From: Bosea sp. ANAM02
GTDB taxonomy: Bacteria; Pseudomonadota; Alphaproteobacteria; Rhizobiales; Beijerinckiaceae
DNA: 64,000 nt
Assembly (NCBI RefSeq): GCF_011764485.1
Contig: NZ_AP022848.1
Location: 4,790,001 to 4,854,000, forward strand
Direction: 5' to 3'
Below, in pieces: positions 8,758-17,768 of this stretch. Each line of letters opens with the position of its first letter. The first letter of the stretch is position 1. The notes under the pieces are model-generated. The model did not search any database and was not told the DNA's origin. It saw nothing but the letters and a program-made list of their open reading frames with translations. Both the position numbers and the translations under genes were made by a program.

Positions 8758-8840
8758 GGCCTGTCGAGTTCCTGATATGTTCTTGCGCTGCCGCTGAAGC
8801 TTCGCTAGCTTTCCCAAGGGACAGGGGGAGCGGGGCCGAG

Positions 8841-10379
8841 ATGGTGGCGCGGGTCGCGACGGTGGCGTTCGAGGGCATCGAGGCGCGCGCCGTCGACGGT
8901 CAGGTGCAGATCGCGCCAGGCGGCGTCGCCTTCGTGCTGGTCGGCCTTCCCGACAAGGCCGTCGCCGAAAGCCGCGAGCGGGTCCGCGCCGCGCTGCTGG
9001 CCTCGGGCCTCGCCCTGCCGGCCAAGCGCGTCACCGTGAACCTGGCGCCGGCCGACCTGCCCAAGGAAGGCAGCCATTACGACCTGCCGATCGCGCTCGC
9101 CGTCATGGCGGCGATCGGGGCGATTCCAGCCGATGCCCTCTCCGGCTATGCGGTCCTCGGCGAACTCGCGCTCGACGGCTCGATCGCGCCGGTGGCCGGC
9201 GTCCTGCCGGCCGCGATCGCGGCCTATGCCAGGGGGCAGGGGCTGATCTGCCCGGCGGCTTCTGGCCCGGAAGCGGCCTGGGCGGCGGCCGATATCGATA
9301 TCCTCGCGCCGCGTTCGCTGATCCAGCTCGCCAATCATTTCAAGGGCACGCAGGTCATGGCCCGTCCGGAGCCGGCTGTGGCGCGCCAGAGCGGTCCCCT
9401 GCCCGATCTCGCCGACGTCAAGGGCCAGGAAAGCGCGCGGCGCGTGCTGGAGATCGCTGCAGCCGGTGGCCACAATCTGCTGATGAACGGGCCGCCCGGC
9501 GCCGGCAAATCGATGCTGGCGAGCCGCCTGCCCTCGATCCTGCCGCCGCTTTCGCCGCGCGAGCTCCTGGAAGTCTCGATGGTGCTTTCCGTCGCCGGAA
9601 AGCTCGCCGACGGCGCCCTGACCGACCGGCGGCCTTTCCGGGCGCCGCATCATTCGGCCTCGATGGCGGCGCTGGTCGGCGGCGGCCTGCAGGCGCGGCC
9701 GGGCGAGGTCTCGCTCGCGCATCACGGCGTGCTCTTCCTTGACGAATTGCCGGAGTTCCAGCCGCAGGCGCTCGATGCCTTGCGCCAGCCGATGGAGACC
9801 GGCGACGTGCTGATTTCGCGCGCCAATCACCGCGTCGTCTATCCCGCGCGCTTCCAGCTCGTCGCCGCGATGAATCCCTGCCGCTGCGGTCGCGCAACCG
9901 AACCGGGCTACGCTTGCCGCCGCCAGCCGAATGATCGCTGCATGGCGCAGTATCAGGCGCGCGTCTCCGGCCCGCTGCTCGACCGGGTCGACATTGCGAT
10001 CGACGTACCTGCGGTAACGGCGGCGGACCTGATCCGTCCGGCCGCGGGCGAAAGCTCGGCGACGGTCGCGGCGCGCGTCGCGGCGGCCCGGCGCATCCAG
10101 GCATCGCGCTTCGAGGAGCTCGGCCTCGGTCACGTCATGACCAATGCCGCCTGCCCGGTGCCGGTGATCGAGGAGGTCGCGCGGCCGGACAATGCCGGGC
10201 TCGCGCTGCTGCGCGACGCCGCCGAGGCGCTGCGCTTGACGGCGCGCGCCTATCATCGCGTCCTCAAGGTCGCCCGCACGCTCGCCGATCTCGAAGGGGA
10301 GGCGAAGGTCGGCCGGCGCCATCTCGCGGAAGCGCTATCCTATCGGGCGCGGGGGGAGGAGCTCGTCCAGGCCGCCTGA
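8841..10379 (+). CDS. comM: ComM/YifB family Mg-chelatase-like ATPase
   Basis: Predicted 512-residue AAA+ protein of the ComM family, a hexameric helicase that promotes branch migration of incoming DNA during natural transformation. An N-terminal Lon-protease-like (ChlI) domain occupies about 1-170. It is followed by the AAA+ core with Walker A GPPGAGKS (about 216-223) and Walker B VLFLDELPEF, a Cys-rich insertion (NPCRCGRATEPGYACRR), and a C-terminal Mg-chelatase domain. The start at 8841 matches the family N-terminus (MVARVATVAFEGIEA). Whether this organism is transformable cannot be told. Confidence 0.93.
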   Translation: MVARVATVAFEGIEARAVDGQVQIAPGGVAFVLVGLPDKAVAESRERVRAALLASGLALPAKRVTVNLAPADLPKEGSHYDLPIALAVMAAIGAIPADALSGYAVLGELALDGSIAPVAGVLPAAIAAYARGQGLICPAASGPEAAWAAADIDILAPRSLIQLANHFKGTQVMARPEPAVARQSGPLPDLADVKGQESARRVLEIAAAGGHNLLMNGPPGAGKSMLASRLPSILPPLSPRELLEVSMVLSVAGKLADGALTDRRPFRAPHHSASMAALVGGGLQARPGEVSLAHHGVLFLDELPEFQPQALDALRQPMETGDVLISRANHRVVYPARFQLVAAMNPCRCGRATEPGYACRRQPNDRCMAQYQARVSGPLLDRVDIAIDVPAVTAADLIRPAAGESSATVAARVAAARRIQASRFEELGLGHVMTNAACPVPVIEEVARPDNAGLALLRDAAEALRLTARAYHRVLKVARTLADLEGEAKVGRRHLAEALSYRARGEELVQAA

Positions 10380-10401
10380 GTATCTGGCCGGACATTCGAG
10401 T

Positions 10402-10449
10402 CCTCATCCCGAGGAGCCATTCCCACGGGGATGGCTCCTGGGGATGAGG
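10402..10449. repeat. Palindrome, family D
   Basis: Arms of about 19 bp (CCTCATCCCGAGGAGCCAT and its near complement, one mismatch) around a 10-nt loop, 22 nt after the comM stop. A related palindrome lies at 19602-19650. It could also end comM transcription, though no T-tract follows. Confidence 0.7.
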
Positions 10450-10562
10450 GCCCATGCAGTCATCGAGCTGCTTGCAGGGTTAACCGAACCTCTCATCCGG
10501 TCGGTCGAATTCGCGGTTTTCCCAGCCCGGTTTTTCAAGGCGATCTGCGTAGATCGAAGGGC

Positions 10563-12656
10563 ATGGCGTCTTCGATCTGGTCATGGCTCGCTCTTGTCCC
10601 TGCGGCATTGCTCCTCCCCGTGGGAGGCGCCGTCCTGTGGCTGCTGCGCCAGCGCGCGGCCTTGCGCGAGCAGGTCGCGGGGCTTGTCCATGATGGCGAG
10701 GCGCTGAATGACCGGCTCTGGAGTCTCGCCGATAGCGAGGAACGCTATCGCAGCCTGATCGAGGCGCAGGGGGATCTGATCGTCCGGCGCGACGGGGCGC
10801 GGATCGTCTATGCCAACAAGGCCTATGCGGCCCTGTTCGGCACGGGCGAGCAGGATCTTATCGGCAGCGAAATGCTGCTGCCGCAGCTCGCCAGCCGGCC
10901 GCCGGTACTTTTGGAAGGCGGCGCGCGCAGCTTCGACGAATGCCTCGCGACCTATGAGGGCGAGCGCTGGATTTCCTGGGTCGAGACCGCCGTGCCCGGC
11001 CCCGGCGGGCGCAGCCTGATCCAGCGCGTCGGCCGCGACATCTCGGCGCGTATCGCGAGCGAGGATGCGCTGGTCGAGGCGCGGGCGCGAGCGGAGGCCG
11101 CGAACGAGGCCAAGTCCCGCTTCCTCGCGACCGTCAGCCACGAATTCCGGACCCCGCTCAACGGCATTCTCGGCATGGCCGACCTCCTGACCGATACCGG
11201 CCCCGATGCCGAGCAGGCGACCTATGTCGCGGCCCTGCGCACTTCCGGCGAGGCCCTGCTGGCGCTGGTCGACGACATCCTTGATTTCGCCAAGGTCGAG
11301 GCGGGCAAGCTGGAACTGGCCGAGGAGCCTTTCGATCCGGTCCAGCTCGTCGAGACCGTCGCGGAACTGATGGCGCCGCGTGCCCAGGCCAAAGGCATCG
11401 AGCTCGCGGCCCATATTGCGCCGGACCTGCCGGCGCGGCTCGTCGGCGACCGCGACCGCCTGCGTCAGATCCTGTTGAACCTTGTCGGCAATGCGGTGAA
11501 ATTCACGGAAGCCGGCGGCGTCGGCCTCAGCCTTGCCCAGGCGGAAGGCCGCCTTGAGATCACCGTCGCCGATACCGGCCCGGGTATCCCGGCCGACCGG
11601 CTCGACACCATTTTCGGGGAGTTCGAGCAACTCGATCATGGCGCCGTAGCGGGTCAGGCGGGCACCGGACTGGGGCTGGCGATCGTGCGTCGTCTTGCGG
11701 GCCTGATGGGGGGGGAGGTGCGCGCCGAAAGCCGGCTCGGCGAGGGCGCGACATTCCGCGTCACCCTGCCGCTCGTGGCGGCGCGCGATGTGCCGGCGGC
11801 GCGGATTCCGCATTGGCCGCAGCATCATGTCCTGCTCGTCTCGCCAGCGCCGTTCGCGGCGCGCTTCCTGGCGGAGACGATCCGCGCCACGGGCGCTTCC
11901 GTATCCATCGCCGGCACGGCCGAGGCCGCACGCGCGAAGCTTGTCGCGGGCGTCCCGGTCACTGCGGTCCTGATCGATCATGCACTGGGAGATGTGCCGG
12001 CAAAGGAACTGGCGGCGGCGGCGGCAGCGATCGGCATCCGCGATTGCCTGATCCTGCTCTCGCCCCAGGCGCGCCGGTCGTTCGGAGCACCGCAGGAGGC
12101 CGGCTTCTCCGGCTTCCTGATCAAGCCGGTGCGGACGCGCTCGCTCTACGAGCGTCTGGGCAACGGCCTGCAGCCGGGACCATCGGCCGTGGGCGGCCCT
12201 GCCGAGCTTGCCGCGACGCTGCTGCGCCAGCCTGGCGCCGGCCTGACGGTGCTGGTCGCGGAGGACAATGAGATCAACGCCCTGCTCGCGACGCGCACGC
12301 TGGAGCGCTTCGGTTGCACGGCGATCTGGGCGCGCGACGGACGCGAGGCCCTGAAGCGGGTCGAAGCCAGTTTTGCCGGCGTCGCGCCGCCGCTGGCCCT
12401 CGCCTTGCTCGATGTCCGCATGCCCGTGATGACGGGACTCGAGTGCGCCCGTGCGGTGCGTGCGCTGGAAAGGCGGCTCGGCCGGGCTGCCACGCTGCCG
12501 CTGGTGGCGGTCAGCGCCAATGTCTCGGCGACCGATCGCGCCGCTGCCTTCGCGGCCGGGATGGATGACTGCCTAGCGAAGCCGCTGGAGCGCCAGGCCC
12601 TGCTGCGCTGGCTGGAGCGCCTGTCGCAAGGCTCCGCCGGCAGCTTGACGGCTTGA
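10563..12656 (+). CDS. Hybrid sensor histidine kinase with PAS and two receiver-like domains
   Basis: Predicted 697-residue membrane kinase. In order: a transmembrane helix (about 7-28), a PAS domain (58-160), HisKA with phospho-acceptor His193 (TVSHEFRTPLNG), HATPase (about 290-405, with NAVKFTE and DTGPGIP), a degenerate receiver-like domain (421-535), and a C-terminal receiver with Asp617 (ALLDVRMP) and Lys in CLAKPLE. In the middle domain the acidic pair after strand 1 is replaced (LLVSPAP), although Asp472 and Lys521 remain. The start at 10563 follows a GAAGGG; the longer frame would begin inside a palindrome. Signal and partner regulator are unknown. Confidence 0.88.
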   Translation: MASSIWSWLALVPAALLLPVGGAVLWLLRQRAALREQVAGLVHDGEALNDRLWSLADSEERYRSLIEAQGDLIVRRDGARIVYANKAYAALFGTGEQDLIGSEMLLPQLASRPPVLLEGGARSFDECLATYEGERWISWVETAVPGPGGRSLIQRVGRDISARIASEDALVEARARAEAANEAKSRFLATVSHEFRTPLNGILGMADLLTDTGPDAEQATYVAALRTSGEALLALVDDILDFAKVEAGKLELAEEPFDPVQLVETVAELMAPRAQAKGIELAAHIAPDLPARLVGDRDRLRQILLNLVGNAVKFTEAGGVGLSLAQAEGRLEITVADTGPGIPADRLDTIFGEFEQLDHGAVAGQAGTGLGLAIVRRLAGLMGGEVRAESRLGEGATFRVTLPLVAARDVPAARIPHWPQHHVLLVSPAPFAARFLAETIRATGASVSIAGTAEAARAKLVAGVPVTAVLIDHALGDVPAKELAAAAAAIGIRDCLILLSPQARRSFGAPQEAGFSGFLIKPVRTRSLYERLGNGLQPGPSAVGGPAELAATLLRQPGAGLTVLVAEDNEINALLATRTLERFGCTAIWARDGREALKRVEASFAGVAPPLALALLDVRMPVMTGLECARAVRALERRLGRAATLPLVAVSANVSATDRAAAFAAGMDDCLAKPLERQALLRWLERLSQGSAGSLTA

Positions 12657-12857
12657 CGGCTGTCATCGCTCCGACGCAGTTTCGTCGCGAAGTTGTAAGA
12701 TCAGCGGAGCAAGCCTACCTCATGCCGGTAGCGGCAGGAGATGAGACAAGCGATGGCATTGCACGTTTCTGGAAGCAAGAACGCGCTGCCCAGCCGATTT
12801 TCAGCCGGCAATCCGTTCTCGCGCTTCGCCCCGTTGATATTGATGAAGGGTGGAGCC

Positions 12858-13709
12858 ATGCGCCGGTCGGGCGCCGAGATCGATGAAACGCCGCCATTGT
12901 CGGGCACGCTGGGCCGGATCGGCTCGCTCGAAGTCCGGCTGGCGCGCGGCCCGCGCGAAATCTGGCGGGCGCAGCGGCTGCGCTATCGCGTCTTCTATCA
13001 GGAAATGTCGGCCAAGCCCGATGTGATCTCGCGGATGTTCCGCCGCGATGCCGATCGCTTCGACAAGGCCTGCGACCATCTCCTCGTCATCGACCATGCC
13101 GCGCGCGGCCGCTTCGGCGGCATCAAGCCCAAGGTCGTCGGCACCTATCGCCTGATGCGCCAGAGCGCTGCGGAGCGGCTCGGCGGCTTCTACACCGAGA
13201 GCGAATTCGATCTCGGCCCAATGCTGGCGCTCCATCCCGGCAGCCGCTTCCTCGAACTCGGCCGCTCCTGCGTGCTGAAGCCCTATCGCACCAAGCGGAC
13301 GGTCGAACTGCTCTGGTCCGGTATCTGGGCCTATCTCCAGCATCATCGTATCGATGCGATGTTCGGCTGCGCCTCCTTCGACGGCATCGACCCCGACGCG
13401 CTGGCGCTGCCGCTGAGCTTCCTGCATCACCATGCCCGCTCGGAAGGCGCATGGGCCGCGGCGGCGCATGCCGAGCATTTCGTCGGCATGGACCGTCTGC
13501 CGCCAGAGATGGTCGACGCCAAGCTCGCGCTCAAGCAATTGCCGCCCTTGATCAAGGGCTATCTGCGCATCGGCGCCCGCTTCGGCACCGGTGCCGTCAT
13601 CGACCGTCAGTTCGGCACCACCGACGTGCTGGTCGTGCTGCCGGTCTCGGCGATCGACAAGCGCTATGCCGACTATTACGGCGGCGAGGGCCCGCGCCAC
13701 GCCGCCTGA
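12858..13709 (+). CDS. olsB: OlsB-like GNAT N-acyltransferase
   Basis: Predicted 283-residue acyltransferase of the OlsB/putative hemolysin GNAT family; OlsB transfers a 3-hydroxyacyl group from ACP to ornithine, the first step of ornithine-lipid synthesis. Family features include WRAQRLRYRVFYQEM, RDADRFDKACDHLLVID, VVGTYRLM, FLELGRSCV and GCASFDGIDP. The start at 12858 has GGTGGAG just upstream; an in-frame ATG at 12741 is less likely. No OlsA (lyso-lipid acyltransferase) is adjacent, so the acceptor is assigned by family only. Confidence 0.78.
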   Translation: MRRSGAEIDETPPLSGTLGRIGSLEVRLARGPREIWRAQRLRYRVFYQEMSAKPDVISRMFRRDADRFDKACDHLLVIDHAARGRFGGIKPKVVGTYRLMRQSAAERLGGFYTESEFDLGPMLALHPGSRFLELGRSCVLKPYRTKRTVELLWSGIWAYLQHHRIDAMFGCASFDGIDPDALALPLSFLHHHARSEGAWAAAAHAEHFVGMDRLPPEMVDAKLALKQLPPLIKGYLRIGARFGTGAVIDRQFGTTDVLVVLPVSAIDKRYADYYGGEGPRHAA

Positions 13710-13714
13710 GCCGG

Positions 13715-14581
13715 CTACTCGCCGGCAGCGGCCAGGGCACGCAGCGCCTCGCGATAGGTCGGATAGCGGAAGGCATAGCCGAATTCCCGCTTCACCAGCG
13801 CGTTGGAGACGCGCTTGCTTTCGCCATAGAAGCTCGCCGCCATCGGCGAGAGCTTTGCCTGCTCGAACGGGATTTCCAACGGCGGCTCGAGACCGGTCAA
13901 CTCTGCCGCGAAGGTGATCACGTCCTGCGGCGGGCCGGGCTCGTCATCGGTGACGTTGTAGACCGCGCCCTGGCGCGGCTGCGCCAGCGAGGCCATCAGC
14001 ACTCCGGCAATGTCGTCGACATGGATGCGGTTGAACACCTGTCCCGGCTTGATCAGGCGGTTGGCCGTGCCGCTGCGCAGCTTGGTGATGGCGTTGCGGC
14101 CGGGGCCGTAGATGCCCGAGAGGCGAAAGATCTGCACGGGCTTGCCGCTGTCGCGGCCGAGTTGAAGCCAGGCCTCCTCGATCTCGACGCGCTGGCGGGT
14201 GCGGGCATTGGTCGGCGCCGGTGGCGTCGCCTCGTCGATCCAGGCGCCGCCCTGGTCGCCATAGACGCCGATCGTCGAGAGATAGCCGATCCAGCGCAGG
14301 TTCGACGCCGCCATCAGTGCCGCGCGCAAGGGGCCGAGCGCCGGATCGCCATCCTCGGCCGGCTGCACCGAGACCAGCACGGCATCGGCTTCCGCCACCG
14401 CCTTGGCGAGCGCGGACGAGACCGCGAAGCCGCCGAAGACCAGCGTCCGGATGCCCTCGCGGTTGAGTTCGGCCGCCTTCTCGGCCGAGCGGACGGTGCC
14501 GGTCACCTCCCAGCCCCGCGCCAGCGCGGCACGCGCGAAAAACCCGGCCGAATAGCCGAGGCCGAGGATCAGGATATTCAT
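13715..14581 (-). CDS. SDR family NAD(P)-dependent oxidoreductase
   Basis: Predicted 288-residue extended SDR resembling the YeeZ/NAD-dependent epimerase-like group. The N-terminal motif ILGLGYSAGFFA binds the nucleotide, STIGVYGD follows in the catalytic region, and FRLSGIYGPGRN and NRIHVDDIAGVL are typical of epimerase-like SDRs. The usual YxxxK pair is not obvious: R replaces K after the Tyr region, so it may bind rather than turn over a sugar nucleotide. It converges on the OlsB-like gene with only 5 bp between stops. Substrate unknown. Confidence 0.8.
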   Translation of the reverse strand: MNILILGLGYSAGFFARAALARGWEVTGTVRSAEKAAELNREGIRTLVFGGFAVSSALAKAVAEADAVLVSVQPAEDGDPALGPLRAALMAASNLRWIGYLSTIGVYGDQGGAWIDEATPPAPTNARTRQRVEIEEAWLQLGRDSGKPVQIFRLSGIYGPGRNAITKLRSGTANRLIKPGQVFNRIHVDDIAGVLMASLAQPRQGAVYNVTDDEPGPPQDVITFAAELTGLEPPLEIPFEQAKLSPMAASFYGESKRVSNALVKREFGYAFRYPTYREALRALAAAGE

Positions 14582-14615
14582 GCGAGGACGCCCATGTGAG
14601 ACCAGATCACCATGT

Positions 14616-14746
14616 CATGGATACGCGGGTCATCCCGGGCGACCGCAGGGAGACCCGGGATCCATTCCGGAACGCTGATCGGACAGGCTCCGGAATGGAT
14701 CCCGGATCTCCGCTTCGCTCCGTCCGGGATGACCCGCGTATCCATG
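14616..14746. repeat. Long nested palindrome, family B
   Basis: Outer arms CATGGATACGCGGGTCATCC (14616 onward) and their complement (ending 14746) enclose an inner palindrome with GGATCCATTCCGGA. The core 14629-14733 starts GTCATCCCGGG and ends CCGGGATGAC like the elements at 24284 and 50547. It lies directly after the queG stop. Confidence 0.8.
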
Positions 14747-14750
14747 AAAA

Positions 14751-15881
14751 TCAGTGGGTTCCCGACGTGAGTGCGTGCCATTCGGCGCGCACCTGCGGGT
14801 CGGGTTCATCGGCCAGGCGCTCAAGGGCGAGCTGGCCGGCCTGTTCGGCATCGAGCCGTCCCAGCGCCCAGATCGCCATGGCGCGGACCAGCGGCGAGGA
14901 ATCGGCGAGATGGGGCAGAGCGCTGTCGATCAGTTCGGACCGGCCGCTATTGCCGATGGCGATCAGCACATTGCGCAGGAAGCGGTCGCGCCCGGTGCGC
15001 TTCACCGGCGTGCCCGCGAAGAGCGTGCGGAAGGCGGGATCGTCGAGCTTGGCGAGCGCGGCGAGGTCCAGCCCGTCGAGCTCGTCCTTGAGCGCCAGCC
15101 GCGTTTCCTGCGCCGCCGCGGCGAACTTGTTCCAGGGGCAGACGGCGAGGCAATCGTCACAGCCGAAGACGCGGTTGCCGATGCCGGGCCGCAAGGCGGC
15201 ATCGATATGGCCGGCATGCTCGATGGTGAGATAGGCGATGCAGCGGCGCGCATCGAGCTCATAGGGCGCGGGGAAGGCATCGGTCGGGCAGATATCGAGG
15301 CAGCGCCGGCAGGAGCCGCAATGGTCGCGCTCGGCCGCATCAACAGGTAGCTCCGCGGTGGTGTAGATCGCCCCGAGCAGGAGCCAGGAGCCGTGCTCGC
15401 GCGAGACCAGAACCGTGTGCTTGCCTTGCCAGCCGAGCCCGGCCGCCTGCGCCAGCGGCTTCTCCATGACGGGAGCGGTATCGACGAAGACCTTGACGTC
15501 GGCGCCGCCGCGCGCGGCGAGCAGGCCCGCGACGCTCTTCAGCTTGCCCTTGATGACGTCGTGATAGTCGCGCCGTCTCGCATAGAGCGAGATCGCCGCC
15601 TTTTCAGGCTGGGCGAGCATGGCGAGCGGGTCGCCCTCGCCGGCATAGTTCATGCCGAGCATGACGACGGAGCGGACCTCGCCCCAGAGCTGGCGCGGAT
15701 CGGCGCGCTCAGCGCGACGATCCTGCATCCAGCCCATCTCGCCCTGATAGCCGTTGGCGAGCCAGGCTTCGAGACGCTCCGGCGCCTGCGGGATCGCATC
15801 GGCCCCGGCGACGCGCATCACCGCGAAGCCCTCGGCGAGCGCGCGCTCGGCGACGGCGCGCTTGAGCTTCTCGGCCTTCAA
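14751..15881 (-). CDS. queG: Epoxyqueuosine reductase
   Basis: Predicted 376-residue cobalamin- and Fe-S-dependent enzyme that reduces epoxyqueuosine to queuosine in tRNA. Two [4Fe-4S] sites are visible: CGSCRRCLDICP (Cys188/191/194/198) and CDDCLAVCP (Cys241/244/248, with Cys214). A C-terminal HEAT-like part (FLRNVLIAIGN onward) contacts tRNA. The start is inferred as a TTG at 15881 that overlaps the stop of the upstream GST gene (TTGA), because the family N-terminus (KAEKLKRAVAERALAEGF) begins there; an ATG at 15980 would force a 100-bp overlap. Confidence 0.93.
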   Translation of the reverse strand: MKAEKLKRAVAERALAEGFAVMRVAGADAIPQAPERLEAWLANGYQGEMGWMQDRRAERADPRQLWGEVRSVVMLGMNYAGEGDPLAMLAQPEKAAISLYARRRDYHDVIKGKLKSVAGLLAARGGADVKVFVDTAPVMEKPLAQAAGLGWQGKHTVLVSREHGSWLLLGAIYTTAELPVDAAERDHCGSCRRCLDICPTDAFPAPYELDARRCIAYLTIEHAGHIDAALRPGIGNRVFGCDDCLAVCPWNKFAAAAQETRLALKDELDGLDLAALAKLDDPAFRTLFAGTPVKRTGRDRFLRNVLIAIGNSGRSELIDSALPHLADSSPLVRAMAIWALGRLDAEQAGQLALERLADEPDPQVRAEWHALTSGTH

Positions 15882-16579
15882 AAATCCAGATTGTCGTAAT
15901 GGGCGCTCGGAGCCATGCCCGGCACGCGGTCGCTCAGCAGCGGCCGGAAGCTCGGTCTCGATTTGATCCTCGCATACCATGCGCGAGCCGCCTCATCCTC
16001 TTCCCAGGGCACGTCGCCGAGATAGTCGACGCAGGACAGATGCGCCGCCGCCGCGAGATCGGCATAGCTCATCTGCGCCCCCGCCAGCCAGTTCCGCTTG
16101 GCCAGCAGCCAGGAGATATAGCGCAGATGATAGCGTACATTGGCGCGCGCCGCGCGGATCGCGCTCATTTCCGGCGGGCCGCCGCCCTCGTCGCGGCTCA
16201 TGAAGCGCTTCATCACCTTTTCCAGCACGAGCGGGCTGGTGATCTCGTCATGGAACTTGATGTTGAACCAGTCGAGCAGGCGGCGGACCTCGACGCGCTC
16301 GCCCGGCCCTTCCGGCAGCAGGCGGCGATCGCCGAGCGCCAGGCCCCGCGTCTCGTCGAGATATTCCGCGATCGGCCCGGCGCCAGGGACTGCGAGCCCG
16401 TTCTGCTCCTGGAAGACCGGCGTCGTTCCCGCAGTGTTGAGCTCTATGAATTCCCGCCGGCGCTCCCAGACGCGTTCCTCGACCAGCTCGGCCTCCATGC
16501 CGAACTCGCTGAGCACGAGGCGGATGAAACGCGAATGCGGGCATAGCGGGTAATGATAAAGGGTCGCCATGGCACTCAT
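15878..16579 (-). CDS. Glutathione S-transferase family protein
   Basis: Predicted 233-residue GST. The thioredoxin-like N-terminal domain carries LYHYPLCPHSRFIRL and the cis-Pro stretch TAGTTPVFQ; the helical C-terminal domain contains NWLAGAQMSYADLAAAAHLS. The first Met could be at 16579 or, three codons on, 16570; neither has a clear ribosome site. Its TGA overlaps the TTG start of queG, indicating translational coupling. The role and second substrate are unknown. Confidence 0.88.
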   Translation of the reverse strand: MSAMATLYHYPLCPHSRFIRLVLSEFGMEAELVEERVWERRREFIELNTAGTTPVFQEQNGLAVPGAGPIAEYLDETRGLALGDRRLLPEGPGERVEVRRLLDWFNIKFHDEITSPLVLEKVMKRFMSRDEGGGPPEMSAIRAARANVRYHLRYISWLLAKRNWLAGAQMSYADLAAAAHLSCVDYLGDVPWEEDEAARAWYARIKSRPSFRPLLSDRVPGMAPSAHYDNLDF

Positions 16580-16827
16580 GAGGACTGTGAAGCAGGCAAA
16601 ATGCGACGGAAGCAGGGCCGCCGGGCTTGCAGCGATCCGATAGGCGACGGCGGCCTGCTATAATCATGCCGGAAAAACGCCACAACCCGCGATGACGGCG
16701 ATCTCCGCAATTTGCGGAGGCTGCTTCGCGAAGTGGTAACCAATTTGCAAAGAGCTGGGCGTAAGCCGGCAGCAGGCTGACGCGGGCGGACGACCGGGCC
16801 GGCTGATTCGCGCGAGGACAGCCTTCC

Positions 16828-17625
16828 ATGCACAACCTGATCGAAGCCTTCATCCTCGGCATCGTCGAGGGACTGACCGAGTTCCTGCCGGTCTCCTCGA
16901 CCGGGCATCTGCTCCTGCTCGGCCATTTCCTCGGCTTCGAATCCAACGGCAAGACCTTCGAGGTGCTGGTCCAGCTCGGCGCGATCCTGGCGATCACGCT
17001 GGTCTACTTCCGCCGCCTGCTCGATATCGCGCTCCGCATCCCCAGCGACCCCTCGGCCCGCCGCTTCGTCATCGGCGTGCTCATCGCCTTCCTGCCGGCG
17101 GCGGTGATCGGCGCGCTCCTGCACGGCTTCATCAAGGGCGTGTTGTTCAACCCCTTCATCGTCTGCTGCACGCTGATCGCCGGCGGGCTGATCCTGCTCG
17201 TCGTCGACGAACTGGAACTGCAGGAGAAGCACACCGATGCCACCACCTTCCCGCTGCCGATGTATTTCAAGATCGGCCTGATCCAGTGTCTGGCGATGAT
17301 CCCCGGCGTCTCGCGCTCGGGCTCGACCATCGTGGGCGCCATGCTGCTCGGCGCCAGCAAGCGCGCGGCGGCCGAGTTCTCCTTCTTCCTGGCGATGCCG
17401 ACCATGGCCGGCGCCTTCGCCTATGACCTGCTGAAGAGCTACAAGTTCCTGACCTTCGACGACGGCGTGCTGATCGGCGTCGGCTTCGTCGCGGCCTTTA
17501 TCTCCGCGCTCGTCGTGGTGCGCAGCTTCCTCGATTTCGTCTCGAAGCGCGGCTTCGCGCCCTTCGCCTGGTGGCGGATCATCGTCGGCATGGTCGGCCT
17601 CGCCGGCCTCTGGATCGTCGGCTGA
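16828..17625 (+). CDS. uppP: Undecaprenyl-diphosphatase
   Basis: Predicted 265-residue integral membrane enzyme (BacA/UppP) that dephosphorylates undecaprenyl diphosphate so the lipid carrier can be reused in peptidoglycan synthesis; excess gives bacitracin resistance. Both signature regions are present: [15 protein letters not shown] near the N-terminus and PGVSRSGST in the middle. Seven or eight membrane segments are evident. GAGG lies about 10 nt upstream of the start. It converges on the MFS gene, with a palindromic element between. Confidence 0.96.
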   Translation: MHNLIEAFILGIVEGLTEFLPVSSTGHLLLLGHFLGFESNGKTFEVLVQLGAILAITLVYFRRLLDIALRIPSDPSARRFVIGVLIAFLPAAVIGALLHGFIKGVLFNPFIVCCTLIAGGLILLVVDELELQEKHTDATTFPLPMYFKIGLIQCLAMIPGVSRSGSTIVGAMLLGASKRAAAEFSFFLAMPTMAGAFAYDLLKSYKFLTFDDGVLIGVGFVAAFISALVVVRSFLDFVSKRGFAPFAWWRIIVGMVGLAGLWIVG

Positions 17626-17670
17626 TGCCTAGCCAGACAAGGCAGAGATGCGCGCCGCGATCCCGCCCCC

Positions 17671-17760
17671 GTCATGCTCGCCCTTGTGGCGAGCATCCAC
17701 GTCTTGAACACTGCGCTTCATTCACGGAGACGTGGATGGCCGGGACAAGCCGACCATGAC
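17671..17760. repeat. Palindromic element, family C
   Basis: About 90 bp from GTCATGCTCGCCCTTGTGGC to GGGACAAGCCGACCATGAC, with inner arms CCACGTCT and AGACGTGG. It sits between convergent uppP and the MFS gene. A second copy in the opposite orientation is at 44517-44606. Confidence 0.75.
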
Positions 17761-17768
17761 GGACTGCC

